The translations under genes and the position numbers were made by a program. Under the pieces are notes generated by a model, which did not search any database, had not been told where the DNA came from, and saw nothing but the letters and a program-made list of their open reading frames with translations. From Oscillospiraceae bacterium (GTDB lineage: Bacteria > Bacillota > Clostridia > Oscillospirales > Acutalibacteraceae): a DNA stretch of 64,000 nucleotides. The DNA lies in assembly GCA_003526845.1 (NCBI GenBank), contig DPVM01000007.1, forward strand, positions 107,174 to 171,173, read 5' to 3'. Below are positions 23,866 to 32,708 of the stretch, piece by piece (the first letter of the stretch is position 1; each line of letters starts with the position of its first letter).

Positions 23866-23893
23866 TTGACTTTGCGATTTAAAGACATATAAT
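23866..23893 (+). promoter_or_regulatory. Promoter of a short independent transcription unit
   Basis: TTGACT, a 16-base spacer and TATAAT, followed by a strong AGGAGG at 23911 and a 22-codon reading frame, then a terminator at 24035. The gap 23778-24137 is otherwise occupied only by the promoter of the next gene. Confidence 0.6.
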
Positions 23894-23926
23894 GTAGTAA
23901 ATCAAAACAAAGGAGGCGGGTTGTTA

Positions 23927-23995
23927 ATGTTTAAATGGCTTGTTAAATGTGCCGAAATTCTTGCAAACGGCGACAGAGCATACATCCAAAAATAA
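23927..23995 (+). CDS. Putative 22-residue small protein
   Basis: An ATG at 23927, 10 bases after AGGAGG, opens a frame reading MFKWLVKCAEILANGDRAYI followed by QK and a stop. The N-terminal half could form a short amphipathic, positively charged helix with one Cys. It has its own promoter and terminator, giving a predicted transcript of about 160 bases. I recognise no family. It could be a small membrane peptide, a signalling peptide, or a coding portion of a regulatory RNA. Confidence 0.4.
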   Translation: MFKWLVKCAEILANGDRAYIQK

Positions 23996-24034
23996 TTTAT
24001 GCTCAAAAACATCATATTCTTATGCAGCATTGAA

Positions 24035-24063
24035 CACTTGTCTGATGACGGGTGCTTTTTTTA
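24035..24063 (+). terminator. Terminator of the short transcription unit
   Basis: CACTTGTC and GACGGGTG pair (8 bp with two G-U pairs, TGAT loop), followed by C and T7. It lies upstream of the promoter of the GPH symporter gene, so it closes the small unit. Confidence 0.65.
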
Positions 24064-24075
24064 TATATTTTTTAG

Positions 24076-24104
24076 TTGTAATTACCAAAAATTTATGGTA
24101 TGAT
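24076..24104 (+). promoter_or_regulatory. Promoter of the long GPH symporter gene
   Basis: TTGTAA, a 17-base spacer and TATGAT, 33 bases ahead of the ATG at 24138. Confidence 0.5.
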
Positions 24105-24137
24105 TATACTATCACTGTGTAAAGGGGATTTATGTAA

Positions 24138-26705
24138 ATGGCTGAAAAATCAGAACTTTCCGCTAAAGTGCATACATTAATAGATAATGTAAAGTACTAT
24201 TGGAAAAAGCCACCAAAGGGCAGATATATGTCCTTTAAAGAAATTGCGTCATACGCTTTCGGCGGTATAGGCGCTTATTTAATCGTTTGTATGAGCATTC
24301 CTTGTATTTTGGGTGCCACAAATGTCTTTCTTTCCGGTACGCTCGGTATCGGACTCACCGATATGTATATTATGTATGTTATCGGTGTTCTTTCGGGTAT
24401 TCCGCTTACAGGTGTTCGTGCCAATATTGTTGATAATACCCGAAATAAAGCCGGTAAGTACAGACCTTATTTGCTCCGCATGGGCATTCCTTGTGCAATA
24501 ATCTTTGTGTTGATGGTTTGGTTCCCGTATGACAAGCTTTCTTTAATTGTCGGATCGGGTCAATTATTCGGCAGAAATGCGGATTATGTTGCAAAGTGTG
24601 CAATTATCCTTGCATTTAATATTGCACTTCAATTCTTTTATTATTTCTTCTATGATGCCTATGAAAACCTCATCCATGTTCTTTCACCAAACTCGCAGGA
24701 GCGTGCCGATGTAGCATCAATCAAGAGCATTATTTATTCATTCGGTCCAACCGTTTACAATATTATTATTCCGCTTATTGCCGCTGTTATAGGCACAAAC
24801 CAAACAGATATTAAGGTTTACAGAATTGCATTCCCCGTTATCGGCGTTATCGGCACTCTTCTTGTATTTGTTGTTTATGCCAATACTCAGGAAAAAATTA
24901 TTCAGGCAAAAACCCATGTTATTCAAATCAAATTTACAGATGCCCTCCGCGAAGTAGCAAAAAATAAGTATTTCTGGATTATTTCGCTTGCCACTTGGAT
25001 TGGCTTCCTCGAAACCGCATATGCAAATATTCTTTATTGGCTTTGCAACTACGGCGGTGCCTGCTCGCAGGGTACATATACAATTATCACAACCGTTTAC
25101 GGTAATGCGTCCCTTTGGGGTATGCTTCTTGCTCCGTTCTGCATCAGAAAATGGGGCAAGAAAAAGGTGCAGATTGTAACAAACCTTTTCAATATTATGT
25201 TTATTCTCTGCATGTATCCGTTCTTCCTCGGAACGTCCGACCCGACAACCGGCAATATTAAAAACTATGTTATTTGGGCAGTTATGGCTTGCCTTTATCT
25301 CAACGCTGTTGTCGGCGCATTCGCCCATATTCTCAACCCGTCCATTCAAGCCGATATTCGTGACTATCAGCAGTATAAAACCGGCGAGCGTATCGATGGT
25401 ATGTTTGCAGCAGTTGCAACAATCGGTAATATTATCACACTCATTACTGCCGGCGTTCTTCCTGCACTTCAGGAAAAATACGGTATGACCGAAAAGGTTG
25501 CAAAAGCTGTTACATCAAATACTCAGCTTATGGCAAGAGTGCTTCCGGGTGCGAAACAAACGCTCGGTCAAATGCTTAATGACCAGCTGGCAAACGGTCA
25601 AGACAACTTCATCAATCCGTCATCGGCACTTTATGATGTTGACGGCGTATTGTTCCCGCTTTTGAGAATCCTTGTTATCGTTGCCGCAGTCGGCGCAACC
25701 CTCAATGTTATTCCGTTCTTCTTCTACGATTTGACAGAGAGAAAACAAAAATCATATGTTCGTGTTCTTAAGGTACGCGCCGTGTTCGAGGATTACGGTA
25801 ACAACGCCATGAAGGATAAGGACATTGTCGAAATGATTGACCTTGTCAATAATGCAAAGCAAATGGCTGTTGCAACACCAAAGGTGCTTGACAAATCATT
25901 ATACAAAAATGTTTCCGACAGAGCTGCCCGCAAGGAGGCCAAAAAGGCTTACCGTGCCGATGCCGATTATAACGAAGAAATCGAAATTTCAAAATTCGTT
26001 ATGGATGAACTTAACAAATTTAACACGGAACTCGGCAGACATAAAATCGAAGCTTATACCAAAATCTACGAGGCAGGACTCGACGGAATTAAAAATTCTT
26101 CACTTGCCGACGCAAGGGCAGAACTTGCAAAGGCAAAGGCTATGCCAAAAGATACCGAAGAGAATAAGGAAATCAGAAGTTTCTATATCCAACTCGCAAA
26201 AACAAATATTTCAGCTATCAAGTCTTTCCAAAAATACTACGGCTCAACAAACGAGTTCAAGGAGCTTAGCTTTGATTCTATCGAAAAATATTTCGGCGAA
26301 GAGGATGAACTTGACGAAAAAATCGCAGAGCTTTCAAAACTCAGCCATGTTGCCCATAAGGACGGAGATTCCGAAGAGGTTAACAGACTTAAAGCTGAAA
26401 TTAAAACTCTTTCCGAACGCCGCAAGGAAGTTCGCAAGCTTTCAAAAGCAGAAATGGATAAGCACGCACAGTTTAACCGTGCCGCAAAACCTTATGTTGA
26501 GGCTAAAAAGCTTTTAACCCAGCAGGAGAATTTCTCTCACTTTGATGAGATTGCCGCTCAGTATGACATTGCAAAGGAAAATGTTGCAACCGCAGAAAAG
26601 GCAGAGGCTGAAGCTGAGGCAAAACGCCTTGAAGAAGAAAAGGCAGAGCTTGAACGCCGTAAAGCTGAAAAGATTGCTAAAAAAGAAGCCAATAAAAACA
26701 AATAA
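24138..26705 (+). CDS. GPH-family sugar symporter with a long coiled-coil C-terminal extension
   Basis: An 855-residue protein. Residues about 30-545 are a twelve-helix major facilitator of the glycoside-pentoside-hexuronide cation symporter family, with DNTRNKAGKYRPYLLRMG near 98 and IRDYQQYKTGERIDGMF near 410 matching the family loops. The remaining 300 residues are cytoplasmic, highly charged and helical, ending in a Lys/Glu/Ala-rich coiled coil (KAEAEAEAKRLEEEKAELER). Usual family members stop near 450-560 residues. Sugar uptake is expected; the tail may be a regulatory or scaffolding part. AAAGGGG precedes an ATG-TAA minimal frame at 24132 and then the real ATG. Confidence 0.85.
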   Translation: MAEKSELSAKVHTLIDNVKYYWKKPPKGRYMSFKEIASYAFGGIGAYLIVCMSIPCILGATNVFLSGTLGIGLTDMYIMYVIGVLSGIPLTGVRANIVDNTRNKAGKYRPYLLRMGIPCAIIFVLMVWFPYDKLSLIVGSGQLFGRNADYVAKCAIILAFNIALQFFYYFFYDAYENLIHVLSPNSQERADVASIKSIIYSFGPTVYNIIIPLIAAVIGTNQTDIKVYRIAFPVIGVIGTLLVFVVYANTQEKIIQAKTHVIQIKFTDALREVAKNKYFWIISLATWIGFLETAYANILYWLCNYGGACSQGTYTIITTVYGNASLWGMLLAPFCIRKWGKKKVQIVTNLFNIMFILCMYPFFLGTSDPTTGNIKNYVIWAVMACLYLNAVVGAFAHILNPSIQADIRDYQQYKTGERIDGMFAAVATIGNIITLITAGVLPALQEKYGMTEKVAKAVTSNTQLMARVLPGAKQTLGQMLNDQLANGQDNFINPSSALYDVDGVLFPLLRILVIVAAVGATLNVIPFFFYDLTERKQKSYVRVLKVRAVFEDYGNNAMKDKDIVEMIDLVNNAKQMAVATPKVLDKSLYKNVSDRAARKEAKKAYRADADYNEEIEISKFVMDELNKFNTELGRHKIEAYTKIYEAGLDGIKNSSLADARAELAKAKAMPKDTEENKEIRSFYIQLAKTNISAIKSFQKYYGSTNEFKELSFDSIEKYFGEEDELDEKIAELSKLSHVAHKDGDSEEVNRLKAEIKTLSERRKEVRKLSKAEMDKHAQFNRAAKPYVEAKKLLTQQENFSHFDEIAAQYDIAKENVATAEKAEAEAEAKRLEEEKAELERRKAEKIAKKEANKNK

Positions 26706-26721
26706 TTTTAATCGCTGTATT

Positions 26722-26756
26722 AAAGACCGCATTGGTGAAAGCCTGTGCGGTCTTTT
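26722..26756 (+). terminator. Terminator after the GPH gene
   Basis: AAAGACCGCA pairs with TGCGGTCTTT around a 14-base loop, ending in TTTT. The remainder of the gap to 27013 holds a small GCCCC/GGGGC hairpin near 26819, a 9-bp inverted repeat (26844-26879) and the next promoter. Confidence 0.75.
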
Positions 26757-26843
26757 GCTGTTTTGCGAAATAAGAACTGTTTATTTGTTCTTTGAGCATT
26801 TATTCATTATCTTGTGTGCCCCTTGGGGCATTTCTTCATTTTG

Positions 26844-26879
26844 TCGGAGGGCAGTTGCACTCATTGCACCGCCCTCCGA
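26844..26879. repeat. Inverted repeat of unknown role
   Basis: TCGGAGGGC and GCCCTCCGA flank an 18-base centre. No T-tract follows on either strand, so it is not a standard terminator. It could shape the 3' end of the upstream message. Confidence 0.4.
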
Positions 26880-26931
26880 TATTTATTTATAAAAAATTTA
26901 TTATTTACAGCTTTTTTTCGTATTATTAATG

Positions 26932-26960
26932 TTGTTTGAAAACTTTTCTTGTGATATAAT
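26932..26960 (+). promoter_or_regulatory. Promoter of the phosphohexomutase gene
   Basis: TTGTTT, a 17-base spacer and TATAAT, 53 bases ahead of the ATG at 27014. Confidence 0.5.
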
Positions 26961-27013
26961 GGCACTGATTATCGGGCATATTATGCCACGCAAAATATAT
27001 AAGGAGAATTTGT

Positions 27014-28645
27014 ATGAACTATAGGGATAAATACAATCTTTGGCTCACCTTTGACGAGAATACAAAAAGCGAGCTTCTTTCAGTCACCGACGAAAAAGAG
27101 ATTGAAGACAGATTTTATAAGGACCTTGCCTTCGGCACCGGCGGTCTTCGCGGCATTATGGGCGCCGGCTCAAACAGAATGAATAAATATACGGTCGGCA
27201 AAGCTACATTCGGTCTTGCCAATTATCTCAAATCAAAAAACGACGGCGAAATCAAAGTTGCGCTCGCATACGACAGCCGCAATAATTCGGCATTTTTCGC
27301 AAAAACGGCAGCAGGCATTTTTGCGTCCTGCGGCTTTAAGGTTTATTTGTATGAAACACTCGTTCCGGTTCCGGTTTTGAGCTTTACAACCGCTTTTCTC
27401 GGTTGTACCGCAGGCGTTATGATTACGGCTTCACACAACCCGAAAGAGTACAACGGCTATAAGGTCTATGACAGCAAAGGCTGTCAGTTTTGCACCGAGG
27501 ATGCAAAAAACGCTATCGAATTTATTAATAAAATCGACGATTTTTCAACAATTCCGTTTGCTGATGTCGAAGATAACGAAAATATCACAATGATCGGCGA
27601 AAATGTCCTCGGCGAATTTTTAAAGCAGGTTAAAAAACAATCTGTTTATGAGAAACCGTCCGATTTGAAAATCGTTTATACACCTCTCCACGGTACAGGC
27701 AACATTCCGGTTCGCAGAATGCTTGAGGGTATGGATGTCACCGTTGTTAAGGAACAGGAGCTGCCCGACGGCAATTTCTCAACCGTTCGCTCTCCCAATC
27801 CCGAGGAAAAGGACGCTCTCAATATCGCTATCGAAACCGCAAAGAAAATCGGCGCCGATTTAGTCCTCGGCACAGACCCCGACTGCGACAGAGTCGGCAT
27901 TGCCGTTAAGGACGGCGACGATTACAAACTTTTCACAGGCAACCAAACAGGTGCGCTTCTCGTTAAGTTTATCCTCACAATGCATAAGGATGAGCTTAAC
28001 CCGAAATCAACACTTGTTAAAACAATCGTTACCTCGGAGCTCGGCGCAAATATCGGCAGAAAATTCGGGCTTAATGTCGAGGAAACACTCACCGGCTTTA
28101 AATACATCGGCGACAAAATCAATAAGTATGAAGCAAGCGGCGAAAAGGAATTTGTTATCGGCTATGAGGAGTCATACGGCTATCTTGTCGGCACACACGC
28201 AAGAGATAAAGACGCTGTTGTTTCGTCAATGCTCATTTGTCAAATGGCGGCTTGGTATAAAAATCAAGGCAAAACACTTGTTGACGGTTTAAACGAAATT
28301 TATGACGAATATGGCTATTATCTCGATTTCCTCGACAGCTTTGTTTTAAAGGGCAAGGACGGCGCTGAAAAAATTCAGTCGCTTATGGTCACTTTCAGAG
28401 AAAAGGGAACATCACTTTTGCCCGATATTAAGGAAATTATTGATTTCAAGGACGGCATCCGCGACCTTCCCAAGGAAAATGTTCTCAAATATATTTTGAA
28501 CGACGGCTCATGGATTGCTGTTCGTCCCTCGGGAACAGAGCCTAAAATCAAGGTTTATTATTCTGTTGTCGACCCTGATAAAGAAAATGCAAAACTTCGC
28601 CTTGAAAAAATCAGAGGCATTATGGGCGGCATCATTAACGCATAG
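27014..28645 (+). CDS. Phosphoglucomutase/phosphomannomutase (PgcA type)
   Basis: This 543-residue alpha-D-phosphohexomutase has the phosphoserine loop in VMITASHNPKEYNGYK near 137, the magnesium loop LGTDPDCDRVG near 290, the sugar-binding GYEESYGYLVGT near 382 and the phosphate-binding SGTEPKIKVYY near 510. It interconverts hexose 1- and 6-phosphates. The N-terminal AFGTGGLRGIMGAGSNRMN is the PgcA/YbbT-type signature. AGGAG precedes the ATG. It is followed closely by an Nfu-like gene and an alpha-mannosidase gene, so mannose units released by the mannosidase could enter through this cluster. Confidence 0.93.
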   Translation: MNYRDKYNLWLTFDENTKSELLSVTDEKEIEDRFYKDLAFGTGGLRGIMGAGSNRMNKYTVGKATFGLANYLKSKNDGEIKVALAYDSRNNSAFFAKTAAGIFASCGFKVYLYETLVPVPVLSFTTAFLGCTAGVMITASHNPKEYNGYKVYDSKGCQFCTEDAKNAIEFINKIDDFSTIPFADVEDNENITMIGENVLGEFLKQVKKQSVYEKPSDLKIVYTPLHGTGNIPVRRMLEGMDVTVVKEQELPDGNFSTVRSPNPEEKDALNIAIETAKKIGADLVLGTDPDCDRVGIAVKDGDDYKLFTGNQTGALLVKFILTMHKDELNPKSTLVKTIVTSELGANIGRKFGLNVEETLTGFKYIGDKINKYEASGEKEFVIGYEESYGYLVGTHARDKDAVVSSMLICQMAAWYKNQGKTLVDGLNEIYDEYGYYLDFLDSFVLKGKDGAEKIQSLMVTFREKGTSLLPDIKEIIDFKDGIRDLPKENVLKYILNDGSWIAVRPSGTEPKIKVYYSVVDPDKENAKLRLEKIRGIMGGIINA

Positions 28646-28654
28646 GAGATTAAA

Positions 28655-28894
28655 ATGAAAATTCAACAATATATAGAAAATGTCCTTCAACCTAAAATAC
28701 AGGGCGACGGCGGATGGATTGAATTTGTCAGCCTCGACGGCGACGAACTTACCGTAATTTTTCGCGGCGAGTGCTCAAAATGTCTTATTTTAAACCGCTG
28801 TGTTGCATGGATTGAAGAGCAAATCAAGCTCGATTGCAAAAAAAGTGTTAAGGTCAATGCAATTCGCAAAAAACCGTATTTTCAGGATATTTAA
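28655..28894 (+). CDS. NifU C-terminal (Nfu)-like small protein
   Basis: A 79-residue protein. IENVLQPKIQGDGGWIEFVSLDGDELTVIF and GECSKCLILNRCVAWIEEQI follow the Nfu domain pattern, in which the CxxC pair (here CSKC near 46-49) binds a bridging cluster between two subunits. A third Cys follows at about 54. It could carry iron-sulfur clusters. Its AGGAG and 9-base distance from the phosphohexomutase gene indicate cotranscription, an unexpected setting for a cluster carrier. Confidence 0.7.
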   Translation: MKIQQYIENVLQPKIQGDGGWIEFVSLDGDELTVIFRGECSKCLILNRCVAWIEEQIKLDCKKSVKVNAIRKKPYFQDI

Positions 28895-28905
28895 GGAGAA
28901 ACAAA

Positions 28906-31830
28906 ATGGCACATATTAAGGTAGTTAGGCGCTCAATGCGTCCCGAGGAGTGGACTCAACTGCGCTTCGGTTGGCTCAAACGCCACATTTATTCGAAAAA
29001 GTGGGAAATCAAAAATCTTATGATTCGCGATGCCCGCCAAATTTCGGAAATGAATTTCGATTATTATTCCGACGATTACAGACCGCTCAATAAAGGCGAT
29101 ATGTATTTTACACCCGACGGCACCGCCTTTATAAAGGCAGATGTCGATATTCCGCAGGATATGCAGGGGGAAGAACTCTGGTTTTCTCTCAAAACCGCGG
29201 CTGAAATTTGCGTCAAAATCAACGGCAAATATGTCGGCGGCGTTGACCCGAACAGAGAGCGTATGCTCATTTCACCGTATATCAACGATAAAAAAACGCT
29301 TCATTTTGATATGATGGGCTACAACCGTTCAAAGCCCGATGACGAGCGTAACCCCGAATCTCTTTCTGTTCGCGGATGCCGTCAAATTTTTGAGGGCGCG
29401 TATATCTGCACAGTCAACCATGCCGTTCAGGATTTGGTGTGGGATTTTGAGCTTTTGCTCGATATTGCAAATTCCGATTTGTTTAACGAGGATTATCGCG
29501 CTTTTTTAAACAGGGAGCTTAACAATGCCATGAATTTCATCGACTTTGATGCCGACGAACTTACAGGCGTTGATGATGCAAAAAAATATATCGACGAAGT
29601 TATTTACGCAAACGATACATATAAGGGCACGGGCGATGTTGCGCTTATCGCACATTCCCACCTCGATATTGCATATTATTGGCGCAGAATACACGCTGTT
29701 CAAAAGAATTTGCGCACCGTGCTTATTCAGCTTCGCCTTATGGATAAATACCCCGATTTCAAATATACTCACACTCAACCGTATGTTTACGAAACACTCG
29801 AAAAATATTATCCCGATGTTTTTGCCGAGCTTAAGCAAAAGGTTGCAAACGGCCAGTTTGAGCCGGTCGGCGCTATGTATGTTGAGCCGGACTGCAATAT
29901 CCCGAATGCCGAAAGCCTTGTCCGTCAGTGCCTTTACGGTCAGCAGACTTATAAGCGTATGTTCGGCAAAACTGTCAATAACGCTTGGCTGCCCGATGTC
30001 TTCGGCAACAGCTGGATTTTGCCGCAGATTTTGAAGAAAAGCGGCGTTGATTACTTCGTTTCAAACAAAATGTCAACATGGAACGATACAAACCGTTTTC
30101 CGCATAACAACTTTATTTGGAAGGGTATCGACGGCTCGTCTGTCTATGCCTGCGTTCCGCCTACTCATTTTATCACTTGGAATGCGCCGTCACAAATTCA
30201 GGAAAACTGGGAGGCGTATATTGATAAAGACCAAGGCGGTCAAACAATGAATATGTTTGGTTACGGCGACGGCGGCTCCGGCTGTACCGAGGAAATGATA
30301 GAGCTTATGCACCGTTTCGACAAACTTTCGATTATGCCGAAATGCGAGCATGTCGGCGGCGCGGAATTTCTTGAAAAAAATCTCAAGGGAAACACCAACC
30401 TCGAAACATGGGACGGCGAACTTTATCTTGAGATGCACCGTGGCACATTTACCACAAAATCAAATTTAAAGCGTGCAAACCGCCGCATTGAAAACAAATT
30501 CAGAAATGCAGAAATTCTTTCTCTTATAAGAGGGGAAGACAATACTGCCGAAATCGGCGCGCTTTACAAAAAATTCCTTGTCAATCAGTTCCATGATATT
30601 CTCCCCGGCTCTCACATTCACCCTGTTTACGAGGACGCGATGGCTGATTATGCCGAGGTTGAGTCTGCTCTCGATGAAATTATCGGCACCGGCTCAAAAT
30701 ATTTTAATACTCTCAATTTCAAACGCGACGCTCTCACGTTCGTGCCTAATAAAAAAGGCTCGTCAACACGCTACGGCGTAAAGGGCAATTGGATTGTGCC
30801 GAATATCGAGGCAATGTCGTCAAAATCGCTTCGTGCCGTTAAAATGTCAAACGATTGGTTTACAGTCGGCGATACTGTTGAAACTCCGTATTACAGCGTC
30901 AAATTCAACCCGGACGGCTCTATAGACTCTCTCTTTGATAAAGAGCTTTCAAGAGAATGGGTTGACGGCGATTTTAATAAGCTTAAAATTTATACCGACT
31001 GCCCGGGCAACTATGATGCGTGGGATATTCTCCCGAATTATAAGGACAAGCAAATTGATATTCAGGTTGCAGAGCCGCTTTCGCTTTGCGAGAGCGACGG
31101 CGAGTGCGCCTCATTCAAAGCTGTTTTGAAAACCGAAAAATCCGTTTGGAATGTTGTTATCCGCCTTTTCCGTCAGTCACGCGGTATCGAAGTTGAGAAT
31201 ATCGTCGATTGGCACGAAAAACATAAACTTGCAAAGGCAGAGTTCTCGTGCAATGTACTCACTCGAAAGGCTGTTTGCGACACTTCGGCAGGCTTTATAG
31301 AAAGAGATACTCACAAAAATACCTCTTGGCAGCAGGCTCGTTTTGAAACCTGCCATCACAAATGGTGCGACCTTGCAGAAACCGACGGCGGCGTTGCTCT
31401 TATCAATGACGGCAAATACGGCGTAGGATTTGACAATAATATAATGTCGCTTTCACTTCTTCGTGCAACAATTCGTCCCGATGTCACATCCGATATGGGT
31501 ATGCATGATTTTTGCTATATGATTATGCCTCACAGCGGCGATGCCGTTTCATCGGGTATCAACAATATTGCGTTCCAATACAATGTTCCGCTTGTTAAGA
31601 GCGATGCGCAGTGGAATTTGCCAACTTTTGAGCCGCTTTATCTCCAAGCCGCAAAGAAATCTGAGGACGGCTCAATGACTGTTATTCGTCTTTCCGAGCA
31701 AAACGGCTGTCGCGGCAAAATCAAACTCGGAAAAAAGGTTAAACTCCTCAATATGCTTGAAGAGATTGAGGGCGAAACCGATGTTATCGAGTACACACCG
31801 TTTGAAATTATCACAATCGGAGTTGAATAA
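28906..31830 (+). CDS. GH38-family alpha-mannosidase
   Basis: This 974-residue glycoside hydrolase has the GH38 catalytic core from about 245: AHSHLDIAYYWRR near 248 with metal-binding His and Asp, the nucleophile region in WLPDVFGNSWILPQIL near 364, and HDILPGSHIHPVYEDA near 564 with a further metal-binding His. An N-terminal jelly-roll-like part and a C-terminal beta-sandwich half (from about 650) are as usual for the family. There is no signal peptide, so it should act in the cytoplasm on imported manno-oligosaccharides. AAGGAG precedes the ATG. The next gene starts immediately after its stop. Confidence 0.93.
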   Translation: MAHIKVVRRSMRPEEWTQLRFGWLKRHIYSKKWEIKNLMIRDARQISEMNFDYYSDDYRPLNKGDMYFTPDGTAFIKADVDIPQDMQGEELWFSLKTAAEICVKINGKYVGGVDPNRERMLISPYINDKKTLHFDMMGYNRSKPDDERNPESLSVRGCRQIFEGAYICTVNHAVQDLVWDFELLLDIANSDLFNEDYRAFLNRELNNAMNFIDFDADELTGVDDAKKYIDEVIYANDTYKGTGDVALIAHSHLDIAYYWRRIHAVQKNLRTVLIQLRLMDKYPDFKYTHTQPYVYETLEKYYPDVFAELKQKVANGQFEPVGAMYVEPDCNIPNAESLVRQCLYGQQTYKRMFGKTVNNAWLPDVFGNSWILPQILKKSGVDYFVSNKMSTWNDTNRFPHNNFIWKGIDGSSVYACVPPTHFITWNAPSQIQENWEAYIDKDQGGQTMNMFGYGDGGSGCTEEMIELMHRFDKLSIMPKCEHVGGAEFLEKNLKGNTNLETWDGELYLEMHRGTFTTKSNLKRANRRIENKFRNAEILSLIRGEDNTAEIGALYKKFLVNQFHDILPGSHIHPVYEDAMADYAEVESALDEIIGTGSKYFNTLNFKRDALTFVPNKKGSSTRYGVKGNWIVPNIEAMSSKSLRAVKMSNDWFTVGDTVETPYYSVKFNPDGSIDSLFDKELSREWVDGDFNKLKIYTDCPGNYDAWDILPNYKDKQIDIQVAEPLSLCESDGECASFKAVLKTEKSVWNVVIRLFRQSRGIEVENIVDWHEKHKLAKAEFSCNVLTRKAVCDTSAGFIERDTHKNTSWQQARFETCHHKWCDLAETDGGVALINDGKYGVGFDNNIMSLSLLRATIRPDVTSDMGMHDFCYMIMPHSGDAVSSGINNIAFQYNVPLVKSDAQWNLPTFEPLYLQAAKKSEDGSMTVIRLSEQNGCRGKIKLGKKVKLLNMLEEIEGETDVIEYTPFEIITIGVE

Positions 31831-32241
31831 ATGAAACCGTATCAAATTGTATTAATCGTTTTGGCTGTGCTGATAGTTTTGGGCGTTGCGATTATTCCTG
31901 CAATCAATCGTCGACAGCTTAAAAAAATGCCTATTGACCAGCAAATCAGAATTTTAATGCAGCAGGCAAATAAGCTTATATATTGGAAAAATATTTCCGA
32001 GGGAACAAAAGGCACGCTTGTCTATATCAAAAATAAGCGCAAAATTTTGACTTTTCCGTGGATTTTGGTTGACGGCGCAATGCTCTGCACACGCAAAAAT
32101 CCCTTTGAAAAATGGGATTATCCGGAGGAACAGGAGCCGCTGACTTCCGATGAGCTTGCACAGCTTAAGGACGAAATCGAAAAATACAATAAAAAAACAC
32201 CGGTCAAAATCCTTTTTCAAAAGGACACTAACGGGGACTGA
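31831..32241 (+). CDS. Small single-pass membrane protein of unknown function
   Basis: 136 residues. An N-terminal membrane helix (QIVLIVLAVLIVLGVAIIPAI) is followed by a basic linker and a cytoplasmic or peripheral domain with YWKNISEGTKGTLVYI and a charged C-terminus (SDELAQLKDEIEKYNKK). Its ATG follows the mannosidase stop with no gap (TAAATG), so translation is probably coupled. I recognise no family. Confidence 0.65.
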   Translation: MKPYQIVLIVLAVLIVLGVAIIPAINRRQLKKMPIDQQIRILMQQANKLIYWKNISEGTKGTLVYIKNKRKILTFPWILVDGAMLCTRKNPFEKWDYPEEQEPLTSDELAQLKDEIEKYNKKTPVKILFQKDTNGD

Positions 32242-32245
32242 AACG

Positions 32246-32283
32246 AAACACGGCAGAGGGAACATTCCTCTGCCGTGTTTTTA
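32246..32283 (+). terminator. Terminator between convergent genes
   Basis: A 14-bp perfect stem (AAACACGGCAGAGG and its complement, 7-base loop) ends in a T-rich run. It can serve both the mannosidase operon and the convergent membrane gene. Confidence 0.85.
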
Positions 32284-32646
32284 TATTCTTTCAAAAATTT
32301 TGAATACCGCTGCCGACATTGCAAGCCATATCGCTGAAAACGGCAGGCAAATCTGCCCCATTATGTTTAAGGGGGCCACTGAGTAGTCCCACACGCCTTC
32401 TTTCAGCCAAATATTAAACACAATGCCGAAAATAAATTCAATTCCCGTAATTAATGTCATTCCGATTATGCACCTTGCCCAAAAAGGCAAGTCAAAATTT
32501 TTTGCAATAAAATAAAAGGTCACAAGAATTATCGCCCCTGCAAAAAACATTGAATAATGCGTTCTTCCGCGATATACCATTTCAATTGCGCAGTAGCCGA
32601 ATCCGCCGATAACGGCAATCATCGCATATAACAAAAAATTTCTCAT
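32281..32646 (-). CDS. Putative ABC transporter permease-like membrane protein (PF06541-type)
   Basis: 121 residues with four membrane helices. GGFGYCAIEMVYRGRTHYSMFFAG at the start (split over 14-37) and WDYSVAPLNIMGQICLPF near 86 match the small family annotated as putative ABC-transporter type IV permease. No associated ATPase lies here, so the name says little about function. No clear ribosome binding site is visible, and a TACAAT hexamer lies one base before the ATG. Confidence 0.7.
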   Translation of the reverse strand: MRNFLLYAMIAVIGGFGYCAIEMVYRGRTHYSMFFAGAIILVTFYFIAKNFDLPFWARCIIGMTLITGIEFIFGIVFNIWLKEGVWDYSVAPLNIMGQICLPFSAIWLAMSAAVFKIFERI

Positions 32647-32708
32647 AATTGTATTATTGCCCGATATGTGTTAAAATATATTTATAATATAAATTCGGCG
32701 GTTTGATT

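Noticed and set aside
23940..24122. A 60-codon frame overlapping the small transcription unit
   Set aside because: It starts with a non-ATG codon, has no ribosome binding site, runs through the terminator and overlaps the next promoter.
26844..26879. Inverted repeat considered as a terminator
   Set aside because: No T-tract on either strand, and a proper terminator already lies at 26722-26756.
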